From NCBI GenBank assembly GCA_937915375.1, contig CALDMO010000013.1:27824-91823 (forward strand): DNA of 64,000 nucleotides, in the 5' to 3' direction. The translations under genes were made by a program, and so were the position numbers. The notes below the pieces were generated by a model. The model was not told the DNA's origin. It saw only the letters and a program-made list of their open reading frames with translations, and did not search any database. Each line of letters begins with the position of its first letter. Position 1 is the first letter of the stretch. Of this stretch, positions 1 to 8,204 are shown one piece after another. This DNA is from an uncultured Marvinbryantia sp. (GTDB lineage: Bacteria; Bacillota; Clostridia; Lachnospirales; Lachnospiraceae).

Positions 1-13
1 TTATCCTCCTGCT

Positions 14-469
14 TTATCTCAAAATATTTTGCGATACCCCATTTTCATCCCAGCAATGGTGTTCTGTAATCTCATCTTCTGTAAATATTTTCAGCATGTA
101 CTCCATACCGCTTGCCAGATTCATTTTTTCGAAATCCTTCTGGCTGATCCAGAATACCTCACCTTCACTAGATGATGTCAGCGTTCCCTGAAAATGCTTT
201 GTTTTGTAGCAAAGCACCACGTAACGGCAATTATCTTCCGTCATCCAGTATTTCACACCGCACATCTGCACATGTGAAATATGCAGCCCTGTTTCTTCCC
301 ACACTTCACGGATTACAGCTTCTGCAAAACTCTCACCATTTTCTACGTGTCCTCCTGGAAACGTAATCCCCGGCCATTCCTTATCTAAGCGATTCTGCAC
401 CAGAATATTTCCGTCATCGTCATAAATCATGCACATATTAGTAAAGATTACTTTTTCCGGTGTTCTCAT
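14..469 (-). CDS. Nudix hydrolase
   Basis: A 151-residue protein that should hydrolyse a nucleoside diphosphate linked to another group, for example an oxidised dNTP. The full Nudix box is present at about residues 39-61: GGHVENGE followed by REVWEETGL, giving the G-x5-E-x7-REUxEExGU pattern with all metal-binding Glu residues. The length is normal for a single-domain MutT-like enzyme, and there is no signal peptide or membrane segment. It lies 28 bp downstream of an aminoglycoside nucleotidyltransferase-like gene on the same strand, so the two are probably cotranscribed. The family call is firm. The substrate cannot be read from the sequence, so 8-oxo-dGTP, ADP-ribose or others remain possible. 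Confidence 0.9.
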   Translation of the reverse strand: MRTPEKVIFTNMCMIYDDDGNILVQNRLDKEWPGITFPGGHVENGESFAEAVIREVWEETGLHISHVQMCGVKYWMTEDNCRYVVLCYKTKHFQGTLTSSSEGEVFWISQKDFEKMNLASGMEYMLKIFTEDEITEHHCWDENGVSQNILR

Positions 470-497
470 CTATTTCTCCTCCTGCTAAAATATCTAT

Positions 498-1370
498 TTA
501 TAAAACTTCTTCCGCGTCTTTCGGCAATCTGCGTACCTGTTCCAGATATCCATAAGCATTTACCCCTTCTGTCTCATTGTACACAAAGCCACGCTGTTCT
601 CCAACAAATTTTGCGGTCTTCTCAAACAGTCTGCACATTCGCAGAACCGCTTCCCATGCCTGATTCATATCGCACGCAAACCAGGTAGAAAGATATTCTT
701 CCCACTCTTCTTTTTTCAGCCAACGATACATATATTTTGCAGATTTTCCGACACTGACACTGAAATCTGTCTGAATACCAATCTTCCATGACAGCATTTC
801 CTGAAGCTGCGGCCGGACAATCTCATTTGTCATATCCTGTACATATGGAAATTCTTCTCGCCACAAGCCTTTCGCAATATTGTTTGTACACCACCAGAAT
901 TCATTACAAACGGCCAAATACTCCTGCTCTGTCGGTTTTTTCACCCAAAAATCCTCATCCGTCGTTTCTGAAATCTCCGGCAAAATTCCTGCTTTGTCCA
1001 ATAAAACTTTGCATAGTCTATCGTCAAAAATCACACGTTTCATAAATTCCTCTGTCTGCACATGCAGATCGATTCGATTTCCATCCGCAAACTGCATCAA
1101 CCATCCATAGCAATCTTCTCTGGCGTTCGTATAAAACGGGCTGTCATCCGGATACTGCATATAAAGAATTTCACCAAATTTCCGAATCCACTTTTTATCT
1201 GCAATAAAGCTCTTCGTTTCTTTTACTACATATACCACATCATAATCCTGAAAAATATCTTTCGGTACGTTCGGATTTGTCCGCGAACCATTCATATAAA
1301 CTGCCAGAATGCGATCGTCCTCTCGCGCAATATTTAAAATCAAATCATACATTTCCCGCTCATTTCTCAT
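498..1370 (-). CDS. Aminoglycoside 6-adenylyltransferase-like protein (ANT(6)/AadK family)
   Basis: A 290-residue nucleotidyltransferase of the streptomycin 6-adenylyltransferase type. The N-terminal region shows the family signature: MRNEREMYDLIL at the start, GSRTNPNVPKDIFQDYDV near residues 28-45 with the catalytic GS and D-x-D-like acidic residues, and later VRPQLQEMLSWKIGIQTDFSVSVGK in the C-terminal helical half. This family transfers AMP to the 6-hydroxyl of streptomycin. The gene sits among ordinary chromosomal genes with no insertion sequence or toxin partner, so it looks like a chromosomal AadK/AadE-type paralogue rather than a recently acquired cassette. Whether it confers resistance is inference. 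It is transcribed toward the Nudix gene 28 bp downstream. Confidence 0.85.
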   Translation of the reverse strand: MRNEREMYDLILNIAREDDRILAVYMNGSRTNPNVPKDIFQDYDVVYVVKETKSFIADKKWIRKFGEILYMQYPDDSPFYTNAREDCYGWLMQFADGNRIDLHVQTEEFMKRVIFDDRLCKVLLDKAGILPEISETTDEDFWVKKPTEQEYLAVCNEFWWCTNNIAKGLWREEFPYVQDMTNEIVRPQLQEMLSWKIGIQTDFSVSVGKSAKYMYRWLKKEEWEEYLSTWFACDMNQAWEAVLRMCRLFEKTAKFVGEQRGFVYNETEGVNAYGYLEQVRRLPKDAEEVL

Positions 1371-1421
1371 AATAATTTCCCCCTTCTGTCACTTCTTGCA
1401 TGTCCTCAGCGTCTTTTTAAA

Positions 1422-1450
1422 AGCATAGTATACTTTCTCGTGAATGTCTA
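1422..1450 (-). promoter_or_regulatory. Putative sigma-A promoter for the ANT(6)-like gene
   Basis: On the minus strand TAGACA (-35) and TATGCT (-10) are separated by 17 bp, about 52 bp upstream of the start codon. Each hexamer has one mismatch to consensus, so this is a reasonable but unproven promoter. Confidence 0.4.
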
Positions 1451-1526
1451 TAATAATGATCTTTTCTATAAATAAAAATATGCCGATCGCTGTCGTCAGT
1501 AACTCTTGCGAAGCGTTTTGTATCAT

Positions 1527-1560
1527 AAAAAAACTACCACATCACTGTGATAGTTTTTTT
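1527..1560 (-). terminator. Rho-independent terminator after the NlpC/P60 gene
   Basis: A 10-bp stem (AACTATCACA with TGTGGTAGTT, one G-U pair) with a 4-nt loop is followed by a run of seven T on the minus strand. It lies 20-50 bp past the stop codon of the upstream NlpC/P60 gene. A T run on the other side makes it potentially bidirectional. Confidence 0.85.
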
Positions 1561-1579
1561 ATTTGCAGCTTCAGTTTTC

Positions 1580-2950
1580 TTACCAATATCTGCTCGCGCT
1601 GACCGGTGTATTATAATCGTAGTTAGAAATGATAATTCCAGTTTCTGGTGTGCTGGCATGCACAATCTGTCCCCCACCGATATAAAGCGCCACATGACCG
1701 ATATATCCGCCGTCCGAATAGAACAGCAAATCACCCGGAAGCAGGCTGCCCATATCTACCGGTGTACCACCGTATGACTGGGAATCTGCTGTTCTGGAAA
1801 GATCGATTCCAAAATTTGCGAATACCGACTGTGTAAAGCCAGAACAATCAGCTCCGTCTGTCAGACTGGTGCCACCATATACATACGGATTTCCTACAAA
1901 CTGCACTGCAAAATCTGCAATCTGCTGACCGAGGTCTGAATTACCCACTGCTTCCGTTTCCTCTGTATAATCGCTTTCCGGCTCTGTCCATTCTGTCTCC
2001 GGCTCTGTCCACTCGCTTTCCGGTTCTGTCCATTCTGTCTCTGGCTCTGTCCACTCACTTTCCGGTTCTGTCCATTCTGTCTCTGGCTCTGTCCACTCGC
2101 TTTCCGGCTCTGTCCACTGCGTCTCCGGCTCTGTCCACTCACTTTCCGGTTCTGTCCATTCTGTCTCCGGCTCTGTCCACTCACTTTCCGGTTCCGTCCA
2201 CTGCGTTTCCGGCTCTGTCCACTCACTTTCCGGTTCCACCCATTCTGTCTCTGGCTGAGTTTCTTCCGTATACTGCGGTTCTGTCTGCTGTGCTTGGGCT
2301 TCCGCCTGTGCCTCTGCTGCCGCTTGGGCTTCCGCAGCCTCCTGCGCAAGTCTGGTCTGCTCCTCTTCCAGTGTTTCACCTACTGCATAATAGGTTTTAT
2401 AATCTACATGCTCTGCACTTACATATCCATAAGCGTTTCCTCCCAGAGCCACCTTCATCCAGTTTCCATCCCATTCAACGACCTCAAGTTCTTCGGACTG
2501 TTCTGCCACATCTACTACAGCCGCCGCTTCATCCGGTGTACTGCGTACATTTAATGCCTCTGGATGTACTTTTGCTACATTATACGCTACACGTTCTGCA
2601 ATCTCCTGCGCTTCCTCACCTGTCGCAAAATAATCTGCCTTTACATAACCCGTCACATTTCCGGATGTGATCTCATACCAGTCATCCTCCTGACTGACGA
2701 TCGTTACGGCATTTTCATTATATACCTTTCCCGAAACCTCCCCATCTGTTCCCGCACTGCTGCGGACGTTAATGTATTCGTCACACTGCGCAAAGGCGAG
2801 CGTTCCTTCCAGAGAATTGTCACCGGCTCCCCCCTCGACATTCTCCTGTGCCGCCTTTTCTTTTTCTGCCAGAACCGGAGTGCCTGCCCATGAAAAAGCC
2901 ATTCCTGCACTTAACACCAATGCTGTTGTCTTAATTCCTCTGTTTTTCAT
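1580..2950 (-). CDS. Secreted NlpC/P60 peptidoglycan hydrolase with two SH3-like domains and a heptad-repeat linker
   Basis: A 456-residue exported cell-wall endopeptidase. The start at 2950 is chosen because AAGGAGG lies 11 nt upstream, and the protein then opens with a typical signal peptide (MKNRG, hydrophobic core, cleavage near VLAEK). Two bacterial SH3-like domains follow (about residues 55-105 and 120-185, each with the NVRS motif). Next come an Ala/Glu/Gln-rich stretch, thirteen WTEPE-type heptads, and a C-terminal NlpC/P60 domain with catalytic Cys in DGADCSGF and His in IGHVALYIGG. SH3 domains target such enzymes to wall peptides. The acidic, Trp- and Pro-rich linker is unusual for the family. 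It has its own promoter and terminator, so it is monocistronic. Confidence 0.9.
   Translation of the reverse strand: MKNRGIKTTALVLSAGMAFSWAGTPVLAEKEKAAQENVEGGAGDNSLEGTLAFAQCDEYINVRSSAGTDGEVSGKVYNENAVTIVSQEDDWYEITSGNVTGYVKADYFATGEEAQEIAERVAYNVAKVHPEALNVRSTPDEAAAVVDVAEQSEELEVVEWDGNWMKVALGGNAYGYVSAEHVDYKTYYAVGETLEEEQTRLAQEAAEAQAAAEAQAEAQAQQTEPQYTEETQPETEWVEPESEWTEPETQWTEPESEWTEPETEWTEPESEWTEPETQWTEPESEWTEPETEWTEPESEWTEPETEWTEPESEWTEPETEWTEPESDYTEETEAVGNSDLGQQIADFAVQFVGNPYVYGGTSLTDGADCSGFTQSVFANFGIDLSRTADSQSYGGTPVDMGSLLPGDLLFYSDGGYIGHVALYIGGGQIVHASTPETGIIISNYDYNTPVSASRYW
1970..2242 (-). repeat. 13 tandem 21-bp repeats encoding WTEPE(S/T)(E/Q) heptads
   Basis: 273 bp equals 13 x 21 bp. On the minus strand each unit encodes a heptad such as WTEPESE or WTEPETQ. 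The first copy has Val in place of Thr and the last ends in Asp. PES and PET units alternate, so the higher-order period is 42 bp. The repeat links the SH3-like part to the NlpC/P60 domain. Copy number is probably variable between strains (inference). Confidence 0.95.
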
Positions 2951-3014
2951 TGCTAACGCAACCTCCTTCTTTTCAAACGTCATATGTTACAGAATCATTA
3001 CAAATTCTTACTGC

Positions 3015-3043
3015 ATTATAAAAGAATTGGAGATTCGCGTCAA
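3015..3043 (-). promoter_or_regulatory. Sigma-A promoter of the NlpC/P60 gene
   Basis: TTGACG and a perfect TATAAT are separated by 17 bp on the minus strand. The predicted transcript starts about 55-60 nt upstream of the ATG at 2950. Confidence 0.8.
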
Positions 3044-3176
3044 TGCACTTCCCGAAACATTAATGCGATGCTCAGAATCCTAAGATTTTCATAATATTTC
3101 AGACAAATTTTTTTCACATTTTCAAACTATGCCTCATTAAAAATATTCCATTTATAATCTTTCTTCCCAATATAGC

Positions 3177-3213
3177 CAAAAGACGATGCCACAACCTTCC
3201 TGTGAGCATCGCC
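3177..3213 (-). terminator. Hairpin terminator after the GH31 gene
   Basis: GGCGATGC pairs with GCATCGTC, with an inner CACA/TGTG extension, followed by TTTT on the minus strand. It lies about 50 bp beyond the GH31 stop codon. A TTTT on the plus side also follows. The T tract is short, so efficiency is uncertain. Confidence 0.6.
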
Positions 3214-3262
3214 TTTTAAATTTAAGAACTTTACCACGCAATCCAGATTTTATAAAAACAGA

Positions 3263-5704
3263 TTACGCTGTCAGAATCTCACACAGCATACCAAATACTG
3301 CCTCATTCAAATCCATTGCAGCAAGCGTTGCCAACGCACCGGACCCCTGCTTTTCTATCAAATTCAGAATCTGTGCTTTCCGATCATAGGAAATCTGTGC
3401 TTTTTCCAAAACTTTATAACACAAACCTGCCAAATCATTTTCTACAATCACAAAACCGTTCGGGAAGAAAACAGAAATTTCTTTTTCCACACTGGTACAT
3501 GGAATTTTTACTGTCAAACTTGATGTTTCCTTATTATAAGAAACTTCTGCCTCCACAGCAACACCGTCTGCCATTACAACCGGTGTACACGGCACTATTG
3601 CTTTAAACACCAACTTCCAGCTTCGCTGCTCCGGAATCACAGACAGATTTCCTGCCGCCTTGCCGATTACAAATCGATCTCCGCGCAGAGAAAGTTCAGT
3701 GGATACCCAGTTCTCATCCGTATCTTCCGTTGTATCTCCGGCATCCTCCCAAAGCGTAAAGCTTCCGTCCTGTGCCGGGAAAATCTGCACTTCCATGTCC
3801 GTCGGATTTGCAATACTGTTATCAAACACATCCATATTTTTCATCGGTACGATTGCTCCGGCTTTCATCAATACCGGCATCTGATCTACACCACGCCAAA
3901 TGTTTATCATACGCCCGCCGCAATATACCTGACCACTAAAGAAATCAACCCACATTCCTTCCGGCAGCCATGTTTTCGCTTTTGCCGCTCGAGCAATGCT
4001 GTCCTGCTTCGTCGTAATCGGAGAGACCAGAAGTTCCGAACCAAAGTAGTATTCATTTCTCACATCATATGCTTCTGCACGTTCAGGTTCCTGATAATAC
4101 ATCGGCTGTACAAGCGGCTGCCCATCGCGGCTTGCACGACGGTTCATTGTATATAAATACGGAACAAGCGCATGACGCAGACGCAGATATTCTTCCATTA
4201 CACTCTGTGTGATCTTGTCAAATTTCCACGGTTCTTTTCCGCTGAACGGATTATCACTGCTATGCAGACGGTTAATCGGAGAAAATACACCATATTGTAC
4301 CCAACGTGCCATCAGTTCGTCATCACGGTATCCCAGCATATGACCGCCGATATCATGACTCCACCAACCATATCCGATATTGCTGGCCGTATTTGTGAAA
4401 TATGGCTGGAAGTCCAAGCTTTCCCAGGAAATCACGGTGTCTCCTGAAAATCCAACCGGATAACGATGACTTCCCACACCTGCATAGCGCGAGAAAGTCA
4501 TCGGACGGTTTCCTTTCCAGCTGCTGTCCAGAAAATGATAATGATTCAGCATCCACAGCGGATCAAGCCCCGGAACCTTTGTCGTATTACCCTGCTGCCA
4601 GTCAATCCACCAAAAGTCAACCCCTTCTTCCTCCAGAGGATGATGCAGATCCTTCAAATATACTTCCATAAAATGCGGATCTGCCGCGTCAAAATGCACC
4701 GTCATATCACTGGCCGGATCAAGCCCCATTTTTTCTGCTACGCGCGGATATAGTTCTTCATATGGGCGAATACCGTCTGCCGGATGCACATTCAGTGTAA
4801 TCTTCATGTCATGATCATGAAGCCATCCCATAAATTCCTTCGGGTCCGGGAAGAACTTTTTATTCCAGGTATAACCGGTCCAGCCGCTTCCATATTTCGG
4901 ATCAACATCATCTACCAGATGCCAATCCATATCGACAACCGCCACGGAGAACGGAATCTTTTCCTCCTCGAAACGCGTGATCAGTTCTTTATATTCTTCC
5001 TCGGTGTAGCGATGATAACGGCTCCACCAGTTACCAAATGCATACCGCGGAAGCAGAGGCGTTTTGCCACAGAGATAATAGAAATCCTTCAGGCAGTCCA
5101 AATACCGTGTGCCATAACCGAAAAAGTAAATATCTGTACAGCCTTCCGGGCGCGGCGCAATCCATCCATCTTCTGTCAATGTCATAGAACGGCTGTCATC
5201 CACCACAGAAAAGCCTTTGCGAGACATCAAACCATGCTCAATCGGCACCTTTCCGGCAAATTTTTCTTTCGTCGGAGCATTATCTCCTGCAAAATAAGCA
5301 TTTGTGATCACATCTGATCCATCTGTCATATCAAGCGTACGCGCAGTACCGCCCAAATCCTCCAGTTCTTCTCCGTAATGCCAAAGGCGTCCCCAACCTT
5401 TTCCGCCGCCAACTACCTTGATCATCAAACCACTGGCGGTAAATGGACCACGGTCATAATGGATTTCCAATTCCTCCGTAAAAATACTCAATTCCTCTTT
5501 TTCATCCAGTACTTTGTATTCCGGAACAGGAAAATCTCTGTTTAAAACCGACTGCGTCGGACGATCCTCAAACTGACCGTTCGCACTATATTCCAAACGC
5601 ACCAATGCCGGCGTCAATATCGTGATTCTGTATTTTTCCCCTTGAACAACTGCTTTCGGATTACATACCGGATGCATCTCCAGTTTATATCCTTCCATTC
5701 CCAT
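3263..5704 (-). CDS. Glycoside hydrolase family 31 (alpha-glucosidase/alpha-xylosidase type)
   Basis: An 813-residue cytoplasmic GH31 enzyme, with no signal peptide. The start at 5704 is preferred because AAGGAGG lies 10 nt upstream; an ATG 9 bp earlier is too close to that site. The barrel region contains FWWIDWQQG, where the Asp after Trp-Ile is the expected nucleophile of the GH31 WxDMNE-type motif, and FSGDTVISWESL carrying the likely acid/base Asp. Upstream RYAFGNWWSRYHRY is typical substrate-site sequence. GH31 enzymes release alpha-linked glucose or xylose from oligosaccharides. The specificity is not decidable here. The gene stands alone between a hairpin terminator and the tRNA cluster. 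Confidence 0.9.
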   Translation of the reverse strand: MGMEGYKLEMHPVCNPKAVVQGEKYRITILTPALVRLEYSANGQFEDRPTQSVLNRDFPVPEYKVLDEKEELSIFTEELEIHYDRGPFTASGLMIKVVGGGKGWGRLWHYGEELEDLGGTARTLDMTDGSDVITNAYFAGDNAPTKEKFAGKVPIEHGLMSRKGFSVVDDSRSMTLTEDGWIAPRPEGCTDIYFFGYGTRYLDCLKDFYYLCGKTPLLPRYAFGNWWSRYHRYTEEEYKELITRFEEEKIPFSVAVVDMDWHLVDDVDPKYGSGWTGYTWNKKFFPDPKEFMGWLHDHDMKITLNVHPADGIRPYEELYPRVAEKMGLDPASDMTVHFDAADPHFMEVYLKDLHHPLEEEGVDFWWIDWQQGNTTKVPGLDPLWMLNHYHFLDSSWKGNRPMTFSRYAGVGSHRYPVGFSGDTVISWESLDFQPYFTNTASNIGYGWWSHDIGGHMLGYRDDELMARWVQYGVFSPINRLHSSDNPFSGKEPWKFDKITQSVMEEYLRLRHALVPYLYTMNRRASRDGQPLVQPMYYQEPERAEAYDVRNEYYFGSELLVSPITTKQDSIARAAKAKTWLPEGMWVDFFSGQVYCGGRMINIWRGVDQMPVLMKAGAIVPMKNMDVFDNSIANPTDMEVQIFPAQDGSFTLWEDAGDTTEDTDENWVSTELSLRGDRFVIGKAAGNLSVIPEQRSWKLVFKAIVPCTPVVMADGVAVEAEVSYNKETSSLTVKIPCTSVEKEISVFFPNGFVIVENDLAGLCYKVLEKAQISYDRKAQILNLIEKQGSGALATLAAMDLNEAVFGMLCEILTA

Positions 5705-5925
5705 CGTTTCCATACCTCCTTTTTGGAAATTTACCCTTTCTTCGCTCGGTTTTTCGTTCCTTCCAAATCCCCGACTGCTAATATTTTCTATTATAATACA
5801 ATTTTCTTTCATTTTCTTCCATTAAACTGACCAAAAACTATATTATTTTGACTAAATAAAAAAACGCGCAGATCTTTTATTATTTTTATTGAAATTTTTT
5901 TCAACTGTGCTATTATTATTTTTAT

Positions 5926-5998
5926 GGGGCATTAGCGCAGTTGGGAGCGCGCAACATTCGCATTGTTGAGGCCACGGGTTCGACTCCCGTATGCTCCA
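5926..5998 (+). tRNA. tRNA-Ala(CGC)
   Basis: A complete 73-nt cloverleaf. Acceptor GGGGCAT pairs with ATGCTCC, including the G3-U70 wobble that is the alanine identity element. The anticodon stem CAACA/TGTTG has loop TTCGCAT, giving anticodon CGC. The T arm is ACGGGTTCGACTCCCGT and the discriminator is A. No CCA is encoded. Confidence 0.9.
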
Positions 5999-6018
5999 TT
6001 TCACATAAAAATAAAAAA

Positions 6019-6042
6019 GAATGCAATCCATGCATTCTTCAT
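6019..6042 (+). terminator. Weak hairpin between tRNA-Ala and tRNA-Gly
   Basis: GAATGCA and TGCATTC form a 7-bp stem with a 5-nt loop, followed by a T-rich stretch. It could end the tRNA-Ala transcript or be a processing structure. Confidence 0.4.
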
Positions 6043-6058
6043 AATTTTATTATTCTTT

Positions 6059-6129
6059 GCAGATATGGTTCATCGGTAGAACGCTAGCTTCCCAAGCTGG
6101 AAAGGCGGGTTCGACCCCCGTTATCTGCT
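6059..6129 (+). tRNA. tRNA-Gly(CCC)
   Basis: A 71-nt cloverleaf. Acceptor GCAGATA pairs with TATCTGC. The anticodon stem CTAGC/GCTGG has loop TTCCCAA, giving anticodon CCC. The T loop is TTCGACC and the discriminator is T. No encoded CCA. Confidence 0.9.
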
Positions 6130-6143
6130 TTTTTAATTGAATA

Positions 6144-6184
6144 AAAAAGCTTGAAAATCTTTTCAAAGACTTTCAAGCTTTTTC
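6144..6184. terminator. Bidirectional terminator between tRNA-Gly and tRNA-Met
   Basis: A 17-bp stem (AAAGCTTGAAAATCTTT with AAAGACTTTCAAGCTTT, one mismatch) with flanking A and T runs. It separates the plus-strand tRNA pair from the minus-strand tRNA-Met. Confidence 0.8.
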
Positions 6185-6188
6185 TAAG

Positions 6189-6262
6189 TAGCGGAAGGGA
6201 GATTCGAACTCTCGACACTACGGGTATGAACCGTATGCTCTAGCCAACTGAGCTATTCCGCC
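6189..6262 (-). tRNA. tRNA-Met(CAT), elongator type
   Basis: A 74-nt cloverleaf on the minus strand. The anticodon stem TACGG/CCGTA has loop TTCATAC. The acceptor GGCGGAA/TTCCGCT with a terminal G-U pair and discriminator A resembles elongator tRNA-Met of Firmicutes. It lacks the initiator-type C1-A72 mismatch and does not look like the lysidine-modified tRNA-Ile. Confidence 0.88.
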
Positions 6263-6370
6263 ATAACAAAATATATTATAGCGAACTTCCCTTCTATTGT
6301 CAACCATTTCTTGCTAAATTATACATTTTTTTATATCCGTTTATTACAGTTTCTTCCCGATGACACAGCA

Positions 6371-6670
6371 TCAGTTTTTCACCTTAAACAAAATCTCATT
6401 TTCCCCTATCATCCCCAGTTTTTCCCGCGCTGCCTCACCCGCGTATTCCGGAGTATTGACATACTCTTTTAATGCCTCGATTTCAACCGAACGCTCGCTT
6501 TCTTCTTCCAATTCTGCTGTAAGGCTTGCAATCTTCTCTTCATATCCAGTATTTTTTTCACGTAAATGATTGCTCTGTACGAATACGACTCCCAAAAGCA
6601 CCAGCACAACCGCAGAAATACAGATCATTTCACGGCGATTGCTTCCCCTGCGCCTTTTTCTTCTTGCCAT
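6371..6670 (-). CDS. divIC: Septum formation initiator, DivIC/FtsB family
   Basis: A 99-residue bitopic membrane protein: a basic N-terminus (MARRKRRRG), one transmembrane helix at about residues 16-33, then an extracytoplasmic coiled coil (REKNTGYEEKIASLTAELEEE) and the short C-terminal region typical of DivIC/FtsB. It acts in the FtsL-DivIC-DivIB divisome subcomplex. It is the last gene of the rqcP-yabP-yabQ-divIC block, the same order as in Bacillus subtilis, which supports the name. Confidence 0.9.
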   Translation of the reverse strand: MARRKRRRGSNRREMICISAVVLVLLGVVFVQSNHLREKNTGYEEKIASLTAELEEESERSVEIEALKEYVNTPEYAGEAAREKLGMIGENEILFKVKN

Positions 6671-6698
6671 ATATTACACTCCTCTTACCCAAATACAC

Positions 6699-7046
6699 TC
6701 ATTTATCTTTTGCCACTGTCATTCTACCCTTTTTCCCGAGTTTTTTCAACACCTTTATCCAGATCTTTCGGAAAAAGACTTCTACCGTATATTGTACCCA
6801 CACTCCAGCCAAAATACCGACGAAAGCATAACCGCGCAGTGCCCCGTCATTCTGTTCAAAAATCATTCCAAATATAATCAGCGCCACCAGAAACCAATAC
6901 AACAGATCCTCTGCATTAACAGCAATACTGTGATGCGGCACTATCTTTCGGAAAATGCGGAAAATATCATACGACCAAACCAGCACAATGCCGGTAACAA
7001 TGCTTGTAAAAAAGAAAAGCACTTCGCCTCTTACCACCTCGCTCAT
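6699..7046 (-). CDS. yabQ: Spore cortex biosynthesis protein YabQ
   Basis: A 115-residue membrane protein with three to four hydrophobic segments (about residues 8-25, 45-63 and 70-90) and a basic tail. The sequence VLVWSYDIFRIFRKIVPH followed by AEDLLYWFLVALIIF matches the YabQ family, needed for cortex assembly in the forespore coat membrane. It starts one base after the yabP stop codon and lies 28 bp before divIC, so it is part of a tight operon. The name rests on both sequence and gene order. Confidence 0.9.
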   Translation of the reverse strand: MSEVVRGEVLFFFTSIVTGIVLVWSYDIFRIFRKIVPHHSIAVNAEDLLYWFLVALIIFGMIFEQNDGALRGYAFVGILAGVWVQYTVEVFFRKIWIKVLKKLGKKGRMTVAKDK

Positions 7047-7047
7047 A

Positions 7048-7332
7048 TCAGCGGAACAATCTGCTCACCAGCGAGCCCTCCTGTTTCTTTTTATGACCGC
7101 GCTCTGAATAGACCATACTGTCTACCTTTCCTTCTATATCCGCCTCACCAAGTTCAAGGCTCAGACGGCTGATATGCAGCTCCTTTCCTTTTATTGTCAG
7201 AAGCCCCATCTCTGTATCGAGAATAATTTCATTTTCATCAAACGAGAGCACATCTGATATTCCACTGATCATTCCTGATTTCCTGCCTACAACAACTACC
7301 TTATGCGCTCTCGGCATCTGCTTTTCTTCCAT
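7048..7332 (-). CDS. yabP: Sporulation protein YabP
   Basis: A 94-residue soluble protein of the YabP/YqfC family, which in Bacillus is expressed in the mother cell and linked to coat/cortex assembly. Visible signatures are HKVVVVGRKSGMISGISDVLSFDENEIILDTEMGLLTIKG, a small beta-rich fold near residues 9-49, then LHISRLSLELGEADIEGKVDSMVYSE. Its neighbours yabQ (1 bp away) and rqcP (42 bp upstream) are the expected partners. Confidence 0.9.
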   Translation of the reverse strand: MEEKQMPRAHKVVVVGRKSGMISGISDVLSFDENEIILDTEMGLLTIKGKELHISRLSLELGEADIEGKVDSMVYSERGHKKKQEGSLVSRLFR

Positions 7333-7374
7333 ACCTTCACCCGGTCCGCATCTTCATTAACAATGTATGCGCCG

Positions 7375-7614
7375 TTACAGGTATTTATACATCTCCTGCG
7401 CTTCTTCCTTGCGTACCGTCTCCTGTACGTTTACTACTTCGACTTTTACACTTCTGGTGCCGAACTGGATTTCAATCACATCCCCTGCTTTTACATTAAC
7501 AGAAGCCTTGGCCGGCTTATCGTTCACCAGAACACGACCTGCATCACAAGCTTCATTCGCCACGGTTCTTCGCTTGATCAAGCGTGAAACCTTTAAATAT
7601 TTATCTAACCGCAT
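7375..7614 (-). CDS. rqcP: S4-domain RNA-binding protein RqcP (YabO)
   Basis: A 79-residue protein that is almost entirely an S4 domain (MRLDKYLKVSRLIKRRTVA, then AGRVLVNDKPAKASVNVKAGD). RqcP binds the large ribosomal subunit with RqcH and drives C-terminal alanine tailing of stalled nascent chains. The position between hup and yabP matches yabO of Bacillus. The size agrees with RqcP and excludes the longer Hsp15 or pseudouridine synthases. Confidence 0.9.
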   Translation of the reverse strand: MRLDKYLKVSRLIKRRTVANEACDAGRVLVNDKPAKASVNVKAGDVIEIQFGTRSVKVEVVNVQETVRKEEAQEMYKYL

Positions 7615-7740
7615 CGTTATCTCCCGTATTACTTCTTTCTAATATATGAATAAAGAATCCCACGGCATTTTTCATTCCGCCGCAAGACAACTCTCACGAA
7701 ATGTTTTCATCATTATAGAAACAATTTTTCCTATATAATG

Positions 7741-7766
7741 AAAAAAAGGGGACCTACTCAGCCCCC
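7741..7766 (-). terminator. Terminator after hup
   Basis: GGGGGC pairs with GTCCCC (one G-U pair) across a 7-nt loop, followed by seven T on the minus strand, 24 bp past the hup stop codon. It partly separates hup from the rqcP-yabP-yabQ-divIC genes. Confidence 0.85.
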
Positions 7767-7789
7767 AATCCACTCACAATAAACTATAA

Positions 7790-8062
7790 TTAATTAACAG
7801 CATCCTTTAATGCTTTACCGCATTTGAACTTCGGTGTTTTAGAAGCTTTAATTTCCATTGTCTCACCTGTCTGCGGATTTCTGCCTGTTCTTGCAGCTCT
7901 TTCGGAAACTTCAAATGTACCGAATCCTACTAACTGAATTTTTTCGCCCTTCTTTAATTCTGCTGCAATAACATCTGTGAAAGCTTTTAACGCTTTTTCC
8001 GCATCTTTCTTCGATAATTCTGTTTTTTCTGCAATAGCTGCAACTAATTCTGTTCTGTTCAT
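7790..8062 (-). CDS. hup: HU family DNA-binding protein
   Basis: A 90-residue nucleoid protein. The start at 8062 gives the standard N-terminus MNRTELVAAIAEK and has AGGAGG 9 nt upstream; an in-frame ATG further upstream would add an untypical Cys-rich extension. The DNA-binding arm is visible as GFGTFEVSERAARTGRNPQTG with the conserved RNPxTG tip. HU dimers bend DNA and compact the chromosome. It has its own strong promoter and terminator inside the mazG-yab block, consistent with higher expression than its neighbours. Confidence 0.95.
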   Translation of the reverse strand: MNRTELVAAIAEKTELSKKDAEKALKAFTDVIAAELKKGEKIQLVGFGTFEVSERAARTGRNPQTGETMEIKASKTPKFKCGKALKDAVN

Positions 8063-8154
8063 GGAATAATTCCTCCTGTAGATTTTCTTTGCCTGCCTGC
8101 AGGCAATTCGTCTGATTTTCGTACATGTGCAGTTATCCGTACACATTCATATCA

Positions 8155-8183
8155 TTTATATACCGTAATCCTGCTTTTGTCAA
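8155..8183 (-). promoter_or_regulatory. Sigma-A promoter of hup
   Basis: A perfect TTGACA and TATAAA separated by 17 bp on the minus strand, about 90 bp upstream of the hup start. Confidence 0.8.
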
Positions 8184-8204
8184 GTTTTTTCAATAGAAAC
8201 GCGC

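Noticed and set aside
1894..2379. An open Arg/Gln-rich minus-strand frame through the heptad repeats
   Set aside because: It is a shadow of the 21-bp repeat array read in another frame; no ribosome site and the NlpC/P60 gene occupies the same strand in a far better frame.
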